A program made the translations under genes and the position numbers. Shown in pieces: positions 1 to 6,549 of a stretch of DNA of 22,355 nt; position 1 is the first letter of the stretch; every line of letters begins with the position of its first letter. This stretch comes from a virus, in the IMG/VR virus record IMGVR_UViG_3300024520_000527, positions 1-22,355 of that record. One strand, 5' to 3'. The notes beneath the pieces were generated by a model. It worked only from the letters and a program-made list of their open reading frames with translations, ran no database searches and was not told the origin of the DNA.

Positions 1-374
1 ATTTGAGAGCTCCCGGCGGCGGCGGCGGTTACGGCGGGTACTGGGAATCGATACCTCCAAAAGCCAAACCCCTCCACGGGGGGGCGGGCGGAGGCGGCTG
101 CGGCATTAATGTCGGCGTGGGCTTTGCGGATGGTGACACGATCGGTAACGGCGGCGCAGGCGGTACGGGCAAAACTAGCGGCAGCTTTACATCTGGCGAC
201 GGTGGCGCCGGTGGCGATTGGGGGCAGGCCGGCCAAAGTGGCGACCCAGGCACCGCAGGCAATCAAGATCCCGGCGGCGCAGCGGGCCGAGGCATAATAA
301 AGAATGGCGCAACAGTAACTATTTACGGCGACACGCCAACGAGATTTATAAACGGTACAGGTGACACAATATAA
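1..374 (+). CDS. Glycine-rich C-terminal end of a tail fibre or tail tip protein (5' truncated by window edge)
   Basis: The reading frame is open from the left edge to a TAA at 372-374, so only about the last 123 residues are seen; the TTG at position 3 is probably not the true start. The visible part is dominated by glycine with alanine, serine and aspartate (GGGGGYGG, GGAGGGG and GGAGGTG blocks). It ends in a short segment with little glycine, GIIKNGATVTIYG, then DTPTRF. Glycine-rich blocks followed by such a short beta-like ending are common at the C-termini of phage tail tip (J-like) and tail fibre proteins, where polyglycine helices can form the receptor-binding tip. It lies directly upstream of the endolysin, and its stop overlaps the next ATG by one base, as expected at the end of a tail operon feeding into lysis genes. 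The exact tail role cannot be decided from this fragment. Confidence 0.7.
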   Translation, partial: LRAPGGGGGYGGYWESIPPKAKPLHGGAGGGGCGINVGVGFADGDTIGNGGAGGTGKTSGSFTSGDGGAGGDWGQAGQSGDPGTAGNQDPGGAAGRGIIKNGATVTIYGDTPTRFINGTGDTI

Positions 375-763
375 TGAGTGATTTTGAATTAAGTGCCCGC
401 TCCATTGCGCGGCGTGCCGGGGTGGATAAACGACTAATAGAGATAAGCGACTTGGCTATAAAACTGACGGTTATTGATTTCGGGCACCCTGAACATGCGG
501 GGCTACGAACAGCCGACGAACAAAAAGCATTGTACGACGAGGGTGTGAGCAAGTGCGATGGCACTAGAAACAAAAGCTATCACCAGAGCGGTAAAGCGCT
601 TGATGTTTACGCTTACGTGGATGGCCGGGCAAGCTGGGAAACCGAACACCTGGCAATGGTAGCCTGCGCGTTTTTGCAAGCGGCTTCTATTCTTGGCTAC
701 CAACTTGAGTGGGGCGGTTTGTGGCCCTGGGATAAACCACACTTTCAATTAATTGGAGAGTAA
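374..763 (+). CDS. Endolysin, M15-family (VanY/L-alanyl-D-glutamate-type) peptidase
   Basis: The 129-residue protein is the likely cell-wall lysis enzyme, cutting peptide cross-links in peptidoglycan. It has the M15 layout: a conserved early block HAGLRTADEQKALYDEG (about residues 41-57), then SYHQSGKALDVY with the zinc ligands His and Asp in HxxxxxxD spacing, and DKPHFQL near the C-terminus with the third histidine. The WGG segment before it matches the region that carries the catalytic acidic residue in this family. There is no signal peptide and no wall-binding domain, so it needs a holin for release and fits a Gram-negative host. The ATG overlaps the tail gene stop by one base, with an AGGTGA ribosome-binding match upstream. 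It is followed at once by holin-type membrane proteins. M15 endolysins are known from phages such as T5; exact bond specificity is inferred. Confidence 0.88.
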   Translation: MSDFELSARSIARRAGVDKRLIEISDLAIKLTVIDFGHPEHAGLRTADEQKALYDEGVSKCDGTRNKSYHQSGKALDVYAYVDGRASWETEHLAMVACAFLQAASILGYQLEWGGLWPWDKPHFQLIGE

Positions 764-764
764 T

Positions 765-1172
765 ATGTCATTCATTGGTAAGTTGCTAGGAACAGAAAAG
801 GCAGTTGATTCGCTACTGGATAAAGATAAGGGCTTATTGGTTCGAGCTGGTGGCTGGGTTAATGACCTAAGCTACACCGAGGCCGAAAAAGCAGAGAACA
901 CCCTGCTAGTAAAAGAATGGGGGCTTAAACAATTATCCGCGCTTGAGCCTTTCAAAGTGGTGCAAAGAATAATGTCGTTCGCCGCTTGCTTCATGTGGCT
1001 GCTTGTGGGGCTGAATGTTGTTGCGGCTATGTGGGTCGAGGCGTTACACCCTGAAATTAAAATTAGCGAGTCTATGTTTAACTTCGCCTCAAGCGATTAT
1101 GTTTTTTGGCCTGTGCTATGCGTATTTGGTCTATATATGAGCGGCGGCGTTATACCAAGTCGTCTGAGGTGA
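765..1172 (+). CDS. Holin-like membrane protein (GTA/3TM-holin type)
   Basis: This 135-residue protein starts at the ATG at 765, chosen over an upstream in-frame TTG because GGAGAG lies at 755-760, a normal distance ahead. The N-terminal half is soluble and charged (about residues 1-70). Two strongly hydrophobic segments follow, about residues 73-97 (with FAACFMWLLVGLNVVAAMW) and 112-131 (VFWPVLCVFGLYMSGGVI). A soluble, amphipathic N-terminal region before C-terminal membrane helices resembles the 3TM holin family found in phages and gene transfer agents. Its place directly behind the endolysin supports a role in making membrane lesions that release or activate the peptidase. It could also be another lysis-associated membrane protein; holin function is inferred from context and topology. 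Confidence 0.68.
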   Translation: MSFIGKLLGTEKAVDSLLDKDKGLLVRAGGWVNDLSYTEAEKAENTLLVKEWGLKQLSALEPFKVVQRIMSFAACFMWLLVGLNVVAAMWVEALHPEIKISESMFNFASSDYVFWPVLCVFGLYMSGGVIPSRLR

Positions 1173-1190
1173 TGCTATACTTGCACAACT

Positions 1191-1232
1191 GGCGCTTCTT
1201 ATTTCGGTAATAAGAATAAAAGCGCCCGAAAT
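1191..1232 (+). other. Intergenic RNA structure with two competing hairpins
   Basis: The gap between two lysis genes holds a long inverted repeat: GGCGCTT (1191-1197) pairs with AAGCGCC (1220-1226), and inside it CTTATT (1198-1203) pairs with AATAAG (1209-1214). An alternative stem uses ATTTCGG (1201-1207) with CCGAAAT (1226-1232), and cannot form together with the first. No T-run follows, so it is not a simple terminator. The next gene's ribosome-binding site is about 20 bases downstream. Confidence 0.5.
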
Positions 1233-1265
1233 TGGAAGGCCGTTTAACTTTTGGGAGTGTGTAAA

Positions 1266-1553
1266 ATGGCCTATTTAACCCTAGCGGTTTTTATGTATGT
1301 ACTAATTGAGTGCATGGTCAGTCCCATATGGAAAGGGCGGCGCGAGCAAGTACGCATTATGCAGGTTTTATTTGCTAATGTGTTCATCGTGTCGATGATG
1401 GCTGCGTTTTTCGCAGTCGAATCAATTTTGAAGAATGAGCAGCTTTCGGGAATTGAGGGGGTTGTGTTAATTGCTTGCGGCATTGTGTTTCACCAACTTA
1501 TATGGATTTTGCGGCGACGCAAAATAGTAGGAAAAGACGAATATGCCCGGTAA
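1266..1553 (+). CDS. Small three-helix membrane protein in the lysis cassette (possible holin)
   Basis: The 95-residue protein starts at the ATG at 1266, preceded by GGGAG at 1253-1257; an upstream in-frame TTG at 1251 overlaps that site and is unlikely. Three hydrophobic segments are visible, about residues 2-18, 32-53 and 62-83, separated by short basic or polar loops (KGRREQ after the first), with a basic C-terminal tail (RRRKIVGKDE). Size and topology are those of class I holins and of small phage membrane proteins. Its 3' end overlaps the next gene by 11 bases, so the two are probably translationally coupled. No lipoprotein box or coiled coil is seen, so it does not look like a spanin. 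I do not recognise a named family with confidence. Confidence 0.65.
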   Translation: MAYLTLAVFMYVLIECMVSPIWKGRREQVRIMQVLFANVFIVSMMAAFFAVESILKNEQLSGIEGVVLIACGIVFHQLIWILRRRKIVGKDEYAR

Positions 1554-1869
1554 TTTATTGAGTGAAAATGTTGGCGAAATAGTTAGCATGGTCGAAACCG
1601 GCATTATTGGAATGCTGGGCGGCACTGTTAATTATTTCTATTCAGCCGAGAAAGGAAAAAAAGCCATAGGCTTTGGTTCGTTTGCGGTTAATGCTGGCCT
1701 AGCGTTTTTTGTGGCGTTTGAAATGGGGGAGCTTTTGCCCGCCTCAGATTATCGCCACGGGATAGCAGGGCTTAGCGGTTATTGCTGCTACCCTATTATC
1801 GGATTACTTGAGGCGTGGATCATTAACGCTGTTAAGCGGTTCACGAATCCTAGTAAAGAACTGGACTAA
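1543..1869 (+). CDS. LydA-like holin (holin superfamily III type)
   Basis: The 108-residue protein begins inside the previous gene (ATG 1543, 11-base overlap). Hydrophobic segments lie at about residues 18-30 (IIGMLGGTVNYFY), 43-61 (IGFGSFAVNAGLAFFVAFE) and 73-95 (GIAGLSGYCCYPIIGLLEAWII). The pattern of an early GMLGG motif, a lysine-rich loop (EKGKKA), a middle helix and a GIAGLSGY segment near the last helix resembles LydA-type holins. It ends the plus-strand lysis cassette and meets the minus-strand block head-on. It may be the main holin, or act as holin or antiholin with the two preceding membrane proteins. Family assignment is by pattern only. Confidence 0.65.
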   Translation: MPGNLLSENVGEIVSMVETGIIGMLGGTVNYFYSAEKGKKAIGFGSFAVNAGLAFFVAFEMGELLPASDYRHGIAGLSGYCCYPIIGLLEAWIINAVKRFTNPSKELD

Positions 1870-2014
1870 ACGACTCCCTGCGGCGGGTTCTCCTGGTTCT
1901 AGCTACATCGTCGTTATAATTGCCTGTAGCAACCATCGCGGGCCATACGGCGGCAGTGTATGCCATTAATATGGATAGAACCGCCGCTGCTATAATCCTG
2001 TTGTTATTGTCCAT
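1850..2014 (-). CDS. Possible small membrane peptide, unknown function
   Basis: A 54-residue frame begins MDNNNRII and carries one hydrophobic stretch (about residues 7-30, AAAVLSILMAYTAAVW) followed by a polar, strongly basic tail (RTRRTRRRE). This is a plausible single-pass membrane peptide. The ATG at 2014 has only a weak ribosome-binding match; an in-frame TTG at 2059 has AAGGATGAG ahead of it and would add 15 mostly hydrophobic residues, so the start is uncertain. It would be the last gene of the minus-strand block. Its 3' end overlaps the holin gene on the other strand by 20 bases. It could be a chance frame. Confidence 0.35.
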   Translation of the reverse strand: MDNNNRIIAAAVLSILMAYTAAVWPAMVATGNYNDDVARTRRTRRRESFSPVLY

Positions 2015-2077
2015 ATTCAAGCCACGCAGAAAGGCAATAAAAATAAATAAGCAGCGCAATTATTATCTCATCCTTCA

Positions 2078-2353
2078 CTATGGGATATCGCGATAAGTGA
2101 CGCGCCTCGCTATTTTAGAAATTGACTTGCTGGTGACACCGTGAACCCGTGCCATTTCCGCATAATAGGCGGCCAGCATTTTCGGCTTTCTCCAGTGCTC
2201 ATCGTGATAATCGCGTATTGCGACAACCTCCAGAGTGCTAACTTTTCGCGGCCCACCCATTGCCATCCTGCGTACCAATGGATTTACTACTGGGCGTTTG
2301 TAATAATCGTCGTCCATTTGGCCTAGTGATTTCGCCCCTAAAAGATCAAGCAT
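2078..2353 (-). CDS. Small putative DNA-binding protein with C-terminal HTH-like segment
   Basis: The 91-residue protein starts at the ATG at 2353, with AGAGGT nine bases ahead. The last third (about residues 60-90) reads like a helix-turn-helix: an AYYAEMARVHGV helix and turn, then SKSISKIARRVTYRDI, resembling the repeat-type HTH seen in phage and homing-endonuclease accessory domains, where IxxI followed by an aromatic residue and a terminal isoleucine is typical. The N-terminal half is mixed charge with no domain I recognise. It lies near the distal end of the minus-strand recombination block. A role in DNA binding or regulation is inferred; no function can be assigned. Confidence 0.6.
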   Translation of the reverse strand: MLDLLGAKSLGQMDDDYYKRPVVNPLVRRMAMGGPRKVSTLEVVAIRDYHDEHWRKPKMLAAYYAEMARVHGVTSKSISKIARRVTYRDIP

Positions 2354-2402
2354 AATATTATTACCTCTATTGCTATCATGGCTGCTACTGATTGAAATAC
2401 AT

Positions 2403-2621
2403 TCATTTGCCGATCATCCTTGCGTAATGCCTAATCCTGTCGTGCAGGTTGGCAGGTATAGTGTTAATCATTTCTTTTCTATTACCGGCGGGCTGGCTCA
2501 TCACTGCCCTGGCTGCCTTGTAAAAGTGGAACTCGCAGGCGCTCTGTATAGCCCTGCTACTGTCTTTTAGCATGGTGCGGCCTGATAGTACATCTTTGAT
2601 TAAGGCAGTAGGTCTAGCCAT
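2403..2621 (-). CDS. Hypothetical basic phage protein
   Basis: The 72-residue protein starts at the ATG at 2621 (MARPTALIKDV), where GGAGG stands eight to ten bases ahead. A longer frame upstream would run far into the VRR-NUC gene and has no such site. The start lies inside the 3' end of the VRR-NUC gene (22-base overlap), which suggests coupled translation. The protein is basic and mostly helical in appearance (SGRTMLKDSSRAIQSACEF, then KAARAVMSQ), with no membrane segment, cysteine motif or recognisable domain. I cannot assign a function. Confidence 0.6.
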   Translation of the reverse strand: MARPTALIKDVLSGRTMLKDSSRAIQSACEFHFYKAARAVMSQPAGNRKEMINTIPANLHDRIRHYARMIGK

Positions 2622-3004
2622 TGTTCTATCGCCTCCAATGCTGCCCTGTACCCGAACGCTACACAAACGAATGCGCCCGCCCGCTGTGCTGTTAATAAAT
2701 ACTCTTGTTGTTTTGGCTGCCACTGACTGCGTGTATGATCCTGGCGTTTCAGCTCGCACACAAACGCAGGGCTACCCGGTATAATAATGTCGCTGGCACC
2801 GGCCACCATGCCCTCGGCTTTCGCCCGTGCCGCTTGGTGGTGCGTTCGCTTGCCCTCGTTTTTTATATGAATGGCTATGGCCCCAATGGCGGGCCAGTTG
2901 TTGCGTAGGTAATTAAAAAAGGTAATCTGTTCGGCGTTCTCAGTGGGGCAATTGCCCCGGTAGCTCAGGTCACCAAACGCTTTTATTGCCGGATTAATTT
3001 TCAC
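2600..3004 (-). CDS. VRR-NUC domain nuclease (PD-(D/E)XK fold)
   Basis: The 134-residue protein has the VRR-NUC layout: an early helix with acidic and glutamine residues (TENAEQ, about 21-26), a strand with HIKNEGKR (46-53), the GASDIIIPG motif with Asp72, the ELK catalytic core (FVCELKR, Glu84 and Lys86) and a downstream QKEYL-like helix, here QQEYLL at about 99-104. Stand-alone VRR-NUC proteins in phages are structure-selective nucleases thought to act on Holliday junctions or flaps. The start is a GTG at 3004 overlapping the upstream gene by 11 bases; the ribosome-binding match is weak, so coupling is likely. Its place behind the helicase and exonuclease fits processing of recombination or replication intermediates before packaging. 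Confidence 0.85.
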   Translation of the reverse strand: MKINPAIKAFGDLSYRGNCPTENAEQITFFNYLRNNWPAIGAIAIHIKNEGKRTHHQAARAKAEGMVAGASDIIIPGSPAFVCELKRQDHTRSQWQPKQQEYLLTAQRAGAFVCVAFGYRAALEAIEQWLDLLP

Positions 3005-3248
3005 GAATTATATACTCGTCTAGTGCCGACATGAGCTTGTGGAATGATTGCAGGCGTACATCGTCGCGCACTTTCTTTACTCTATCGTCACACTCTGCAT
3101 CATCCCATCGGGCAAGCCCGGCCATTTCAATCAAAGCGTTAAGCGTGTCGCTGTCATTGCCTACAGCCTTGGCTATTTGCGTGGCCTCCTGTGCATCGGG
3201 GTTATGTAGCGCTTCGTCGTAAAGCTCATCTAACTCTAAATCGTCCAT
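2994..3248 (-). CDS. Hypothetical acidic phage protein
   Basis: The 84-residue protein starts at the ATG at 3248 with an AAGGGCAAGG purine stretch ahead. It is rich in Asp and Glu (MDDLELDELYDEA at the start), looks helical throughout and has no cysteine, membrane or nucleotide-binding motif. It lies between the helicase and VRR-NUC genes and overlaps the latter by 11 bases, so it is probably co-translated with the nuclease. A partner or regulator of the nuclease or helicase would be a reasonable guess, but nothing in the sequence proves it. Confidence 0.6.
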   Translation of the reverse strand: MDDLELDELYDEALHNPDAQEATQIAKAVGNDSDTLNALIEMAGLARWDDAECDDRVKKVRDDVRLQSFHKLMSALDEYIIREN

Positions 3249-3296
3249 AACCTTGCCCTTTGTTTAATGTATGCGTGTATATTAACAGTTTGTGCC

Positions 3297-5063
3297 CTAT
3301 TGTAAAGCAGATTCTGGCCTGTTGTGTCCGTAAACTGTAAAAAATTTACTGGTTTTGTCACGCTTAACACTGACAGTCTCAGGCATGGCGGCGTGGCGTA
3401 GCGCCCCGGCGAACGCATCGACTGTTGGGGCGACCTTGCCAAAGCATGCAATACACAAATCAGCCCATAGCCGTTGCTTGCTAGGCATATACCAGGCTGA
3501 AAACGTGCGGTACTCCGTAGTGAAGTCGACTTTTAGCGTGTCATTGCCTGCATTGCTTTTCCACTTCTTAGCCTTCCAGCCCAGCACCTTGTCGGTCGTC
3601 ATGCTGCAGGGGTCTGATTTCATTTTGTAAAAATCAAGCTTGAGCTTTTCGTTGGGGTCGATGATCTCGGCACCGCAGCCCTCACAGTCGCGGGCTGCTA
3701 TATCGTTTTCATGCTGGCAGTCCGGGCACTCTTTTAGCGTCCAGCGGTAGCTGCATTGCTGATTGAGGCCCGCTAGTAGGTTTTGCCCCTGGCACCGCCG
3801 ACCATAGTGCGCTGGTAAATCAAGTGGCTCACCATCAAGATCAACGAAATAGCCCTCGGCGTTATGCTGTAGCTCGTCCGGGTTGGGGCGGCCCTTGAAA
3901 TCATTGACCATTAAACAGTCGGGGCATTGGGCGTGAATGATATGCTCGCCGGTTGGTGTGGGTAGCGCCCTGATTTCAGGGTTAAAAATATCACCACCCG
4001 GGCAATGGCGCTGGATATTCTCGGCATAGTCCAGCACAAGGCAGTCGGTTTTATCGTCATATAAGCGCAGGCCACGGCCAATTATTTGCTGGAATAACCC
4101 CGGACTTTCGGTGGCCCGTAGCACGGCCACAACGTCAATATGGGGTGCATCAAAGCCGGTCGTTAGCACTGAGCAGTTAACGAGGTACTTTATTCCCTGT
4201 GCTTTAAAGCGCTTGATAATGTCCTCTCGCTGTTTTTTTGGCGTGCTACCCGTCACCAGTTCGGCACCCAATGGCAGGGACTCTAGCACTTCTTTGGCGT
4301 GCCGGATGGTGGCCGCGAATATAATAACGCCCATTCGGTCACGGGATAGCTCGACTACCTGTTTCACAATCGCAGCGGTTTTGCGGCCCTTACCCTCGAA
4401 TGCCTGCTCCGATTCCTTGGCCGTGAAATTCACTATCCCGCTGGTGTCATAGTGCGCCTGCGGCTCTTGAGCTACCGGGGGCGTTAAATACCCTTGATCG
4501 ATTAGCTCGTTAGCGGTAATACGATAAATCAATGTATTAAAAAACGGGTTTTTTGCCTGTTCGACCGGCTTGCCATGCTCATCATAGGCGTAAATGTAAC
4601 CATCGCCGGTACGGTACGGCGTGGCGCTCAAGCCTATCACCCGGACTTTTGGGTTCTTTAACTTGATGCCATCCACAATGGCTTTAATGGTGGGGGTGAT
4701 GCCGTGGGCCTCGTCGATAATAATCGCTGCAAACCGTGAGCAAAATTTATCTATGCTGTTTTTAACGGTCTGCGGCGTGCCGAAAACAACATCATGCACA
4801 AGGCTTTTATCAATGCTGGCACTGTAAAAGCTGGCAGGGTTGCCCGTGGCCAGGTATTTCTCGTGGTTTTGTTCGGTAAGCTCCTTAGAGGGCGCTAGGC
4901 ACAAAACCCTTTTGCCGGTATTGACGGTTACCCACTCGGCGACAGCCGCGACAATGTGCGACTTGCCCGCACCTGTAGCGGCCTCGATCAGGCATGGATC
5001 AACGCACAATCTAACCCACTCGATAACCCTATCAAAGGCGGCTTGCTGATAATCTCTAAGCAT
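3297..5063 (-). CDS. Superfamily 2 DEAD/DEAH-type helicase with zinc-ribbon C-terminal region
   Basis: The 588-residue protein carries the SF2 motifs in order: the Q-like LRDYQQ at 2-7, Walker A EAATGAGKS (27-35), DEAH at 117-120, motif III SAT at 146-148, motif V TTGFDAP (301-307) and motif VI QIIGRGLR (326-333). This is the RecG/UvsW/SSL2-like arrangement of phage helicases that unwind or remodel branched DNA. After the second RecA domain come paired cysteines: CPDC at 380-383, CPDC at 446-449 and CEGC at 460-463. They look like zinc ribbons and may bind DNA. The ATG at 5063 has AGGGG ahead, and the gene lies five bases behind a small membrane protein gene. With the exonuclease, the Sak4-like protein and VRR-NUC it likely serves recombination-dependent replication. 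All motor motifs look intact. Confidence 0.93.
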   Translation of the reverse strand: MLRDYQQAAFDRVIEWVRLCVDPCLIEAATGAGKSHIVAAVAEWVTVNTGKRVLCLAPSKELTEQNHEKYLATGNPASFYSASIDKSLVHDVVFGTPQTVKNSIDKFCSRFAAIIIDEAHGITPTIKAIVDGIKLKNPKVRVIGLSATPYRTGDGYIYAYDEHGKPVEQAKNPFFNTLIYRITANELIDQGYLTPPVAQEPQAHYDTSGIVNFTAKESEQAFEGKGRKTAAIVKQVVELSRDRMGVIIFAATIRHAKEVLESLPLGAELVTGSTPKKQREDIIKRFKAQGIKYLVNCSVLTTGFDAPHIDVVAVLRATESPGLFQQIIGRGLRLYDDKTDCLVLDYAENIQRHCPGGDIFNPEIRALPTPTGEHIIHAQCPDCLMVNDFKGRPNPDELQHNAEGYFVDLDGEPLDLPAHYGRRCQGQNLLAGLNQQCSYRWTLKECPDCQHENDIAARDCEGCGAEIIDPNEKLKLDFYKMKSDPCSMTTDKVLGWKAKKWKSNAGNDTLKVDFTTEYRTFSAWYMPSKQRLWADLCIACFGKVAPTVDAFAGALRHAAMPETVSVKRDKTSKFFTVYGHNRPESALQ

Positions 5064-5067
5064 TGGC

Positions 5068-5256
5068 CTACCCCTCGTTAATGGGGGTTATGGTAGCCGC
5101 CATGGTAGCCGCTACTGCTATGGAAAAGAACAGTTGCTCGTTTGTGAGGCCGACACCGCTGGCCCAATCTGCGGCAACCATGCAAAGCGACGATCCAACT
5201 ATTACGCAAAACTTATCCCTATAACGCCAATCCAAGAATATAAGAAATAACATCAC
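5068..5256 (-). CDS. Small membrane protein between exonuclease and helicase genes
   Basis: The 62-residue protein starts at an ATG whose last bases overlap the exonuclease stop (ATGA-type overlap at 5253-5256), strong support for a real coupled gene. Two hydrophobic segments are visible, about residues 2-8 extending into a short aromatic stretch, and 16-30 (FCVIVGSSLCMVAA), with a further alanine-rich segment at 43-57 (FFSIAVAATMAATI). It has no recognisable family motif. A direct repeat at DNA level (TGGTAGCCGCCATGG and TGGTAGCCGCTACTG at 5090-5118) encodes part of the alanine-rich segment. A membrane protein inside a recombination operon is unusual; function unknown. Confidence 0.6.
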   Translation of the reverse strand: MMLFLIFLDWRYRDKFCVIVGSSLCMVAADWASGVGLTNEQLFFSIAVAATMAATITPINEG

Positions 5257-6110
5257 TTAACCCCCCAGCTAGTCGAAGCTTTGCCTCGGTACGGCTCCAG
5301 GTCTAGGTCGGGCAAATGCTCTTTCACCACCTTTGCATAGGCGATATTGCCCTTTTTCTCAATGGGGTATACCAGCAACCCGTCAATACTGGCTTTCTCT
5401 CCACCCGCTGCTATTACCAAATCAGATTTATAGTAAGCCATGAGCTCCTTGAATTTTTCCATCTGCTCTTTAGCGTTGCGGTATTTGTCGGCCAGGTCGC
5501 GGTTCTCAATGATGGCAACCTCGGCCCCCAGGTACTTGTCGGGGTTCTCACACTCAATCAAAAATTGCTCATAAAATGCACGCAATATAGGCAGGTTTAA
5601 ATCAAGCCATTCATCGTCTACACCAACAATCTCTAGCTGGTTACCGTGCGCTGTCCATTGGTAGAAATGGCATTTCGTGCGGCCAGTGCATAGCATTTCA
5701 ATTTGAATTTGTGCGTAGTAGTGCGGCATTTCCGCTAACCATTTAAACACAGGGTTGGCCTCGTTACGCTTGCCAAACGGGCATTTAATCTCAAGCACGG
5801 TGTCATCACCCACCAAGCCGTCGGGGCTTGCGCCTAGCCATTCGTCAAACGGGTGGAAGCCTGTTTCTTTTACAGTGACATCATACTCAAGCTCATAACT
5901 ATTTTGGGCGTAGTCCTCGTAAAAAACACCATGCTCGGTGGCCACATTGCCTTTAAATTCAGTCTCCGCACCGTGGTGGTCGCGAACCATGGCCCGCATT
6001 ACGTCTTTGGGTTTACGATAGGGGTCGCAGCCTAGTATTGCGCCTACGTTTGAGCCCGTCACCCGGCCCCGTCTTTTTGCGAACCACTCTTTTGTTCTTT
6101 GAGTTTCCAT
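5253..6110 (-). CDS. YqaJ/lambda-Exo-type recombination exonuclease
   Basis: The 285-residue protein resembles the YqaJ viral recombinase family, the lambda exonuclease relatives that chew one strand of double-stranded ends to feed an annealing protein. Visible signature: an N-terminal EWFAKRRGRVTGSNVGAILG block (8-27), an acidic residue in EHGVFYED (59-66), the catalytic Asp in GASPDGLVG (Asp97), the LEIKCP core (Glu107, Lys109) and the YYAQIQIEML helix (131-140) with its conserved glutamines. All expected active-site residues are present. The ATG at 6110 forms a TAATG junction with the upstream gene. A Sak4-like ATPase and DUF669 gene upstream supply likely partners, giving a complete single-strand annealing recombination set. 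Confidence 0.93.
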   Translation of the reverse strand: METQRTKEWFAKRRGRVTGSNVGAILGCDPYRKPKDVMRAMVRDHHGAETEFKGNVATEHGVFYEDYAQNSYELEYDVTVKETGFHPFDEWLGASPDGLVGDDTVLEIKCPFGKRNEANPVFKWLAEMPHYYAQIQIEMLCTGRTKCHFYQWTAHGNQLEIVGVDDEWLDLNLPILRAFYEQFLIECENPDKYLGAEVAIIENRDLADKYRNAKEQMEKFKELMAYYKSDLVIAAGGEKASIDGLLVYPIEKKGNIAYAKVVKEHLPDLDLEPYRGKASTSWGVK

Positions 6111-6490
6111 TACAAAACCCCCGCAAAGTGAGCTAGGCCAACCAATGCGTATGCACAGGCGTTTAAAGCAATACCTATGATTATGGTCTCGGCCAGTGCG
6201 CCGTAGCCATCCTGGTAAATGCCTTTTACAGATAAATCTCTAACGCCAATATTGCGCAGCTCTTCATATTCTTTGTCGTTAACCATTAGGCCGCTGCATG
6301 AGTAGTAGTCATGGCTGGTATAGTCGCTGCTATCTTCTTTTTTGCCAAGCTCCAAGCTGTTCACATATTGCGCGAATTTTGACTCGTTGAGCTTTTTGGC
6401 CACTAACAGACACTTCCGGTGTTCGCTTTCCTGCGAGCTGTATATGCTGCCATTGAATGTTACGAATCTTGCTGCTTTTAATAATTTCAT
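6110..6490 (-). CDS. Hypothetical protein with C-terminal membrane segment
   Basis: The 126-residue protein starts at the ATG at 6490 with AAGAG ahead. The first 95 residues are hydrophilic, with many Lys, Glu and Ser (LNESKFAQYVNSLEL, DSSDYTSHDYYSC). The end is hydrophobic (about residues 102-125, IIIGIALNACAYALVGLAHFAG), a likely membrane anchor. It is the first gene after a terminator-like hairpin in the operon and is linked to the exonuclease gene by a TAATG overlap. I do not recognise a family. Its topology would place a soluble N-terminal domain at the inner membrane. Confidence 0.55.
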   Translation of the reverse strand: MKLLKAARFVTFNGSIYSSQESEHRKCLLVAKKLNESKFAQYVNSLELGKKEDSSDYTSHDYYSCSGLMVNDKEYEELRNIGVRDLSVKGIYQDGYGALAETIIIGIALNACAYALVGLAHFAGVL

Positions 6491-6515
6491 TTTTATTCAC
6501 TCTTGATTTAATTTG

Positions 6516-6539
6516 AAAAATGCCCCCATCCATAGGGGC
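6516..6539 (-). terminator. Possible attenuating terminator after the DUF669 gene
   Basis: Read on the minus strand, a GCCCC/GGGGC stem (plus strand 6535-6539 with 6522-6526) with an 8-base loop is followed by ATTTTT (T-run at plus 6516-6520). It lies 11 bases behind the DUF669 stop and ahead of the 126-residue gene. Downstream genes are clearly in the same orientation, so it would reduce rather than end transcription. The stem is short but GC-only. Confidence 0.5.
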
Positions 6540-6549
6540 GAGGGGGACG

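Noticed and set aside
1860-2080. Bidirectional terminator between the converging lysis and recombination blocks
   Set aside because: Several short GC-rich inverted stretches are present, but none has a stem with an adjacent T-run on either strand.
2480-2492. ATTACCGGCGGGC as another copy of the scaffold/capsid hairpin
   Set aside because: Only the left arm and loop match; the right arm does not pair, and it lies inside a coding region.
2370-2784. Plus-strand frames of 66 and 70 residues between the lysis genes and the helicase
   Set aside because: They are antisense to minus-strand genes with better start sites and overlaps.
4111-4452. Plus-strand open frame of 113 residues inside the helicase gene
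   Set aside because: It is wholly antisense to a helicase with intact motifs, lacks a ribosome-binding site and has a low-complexity Ser/Thr/Arg composition typical of antisense frames.
5316-5600. Plus-strand frame of 94 residues inside the exonuclease gene
   Set aside because: Fully antisense to a well-recognised YqaJ exonuclease; no start signals and no plus-strand neighbours.
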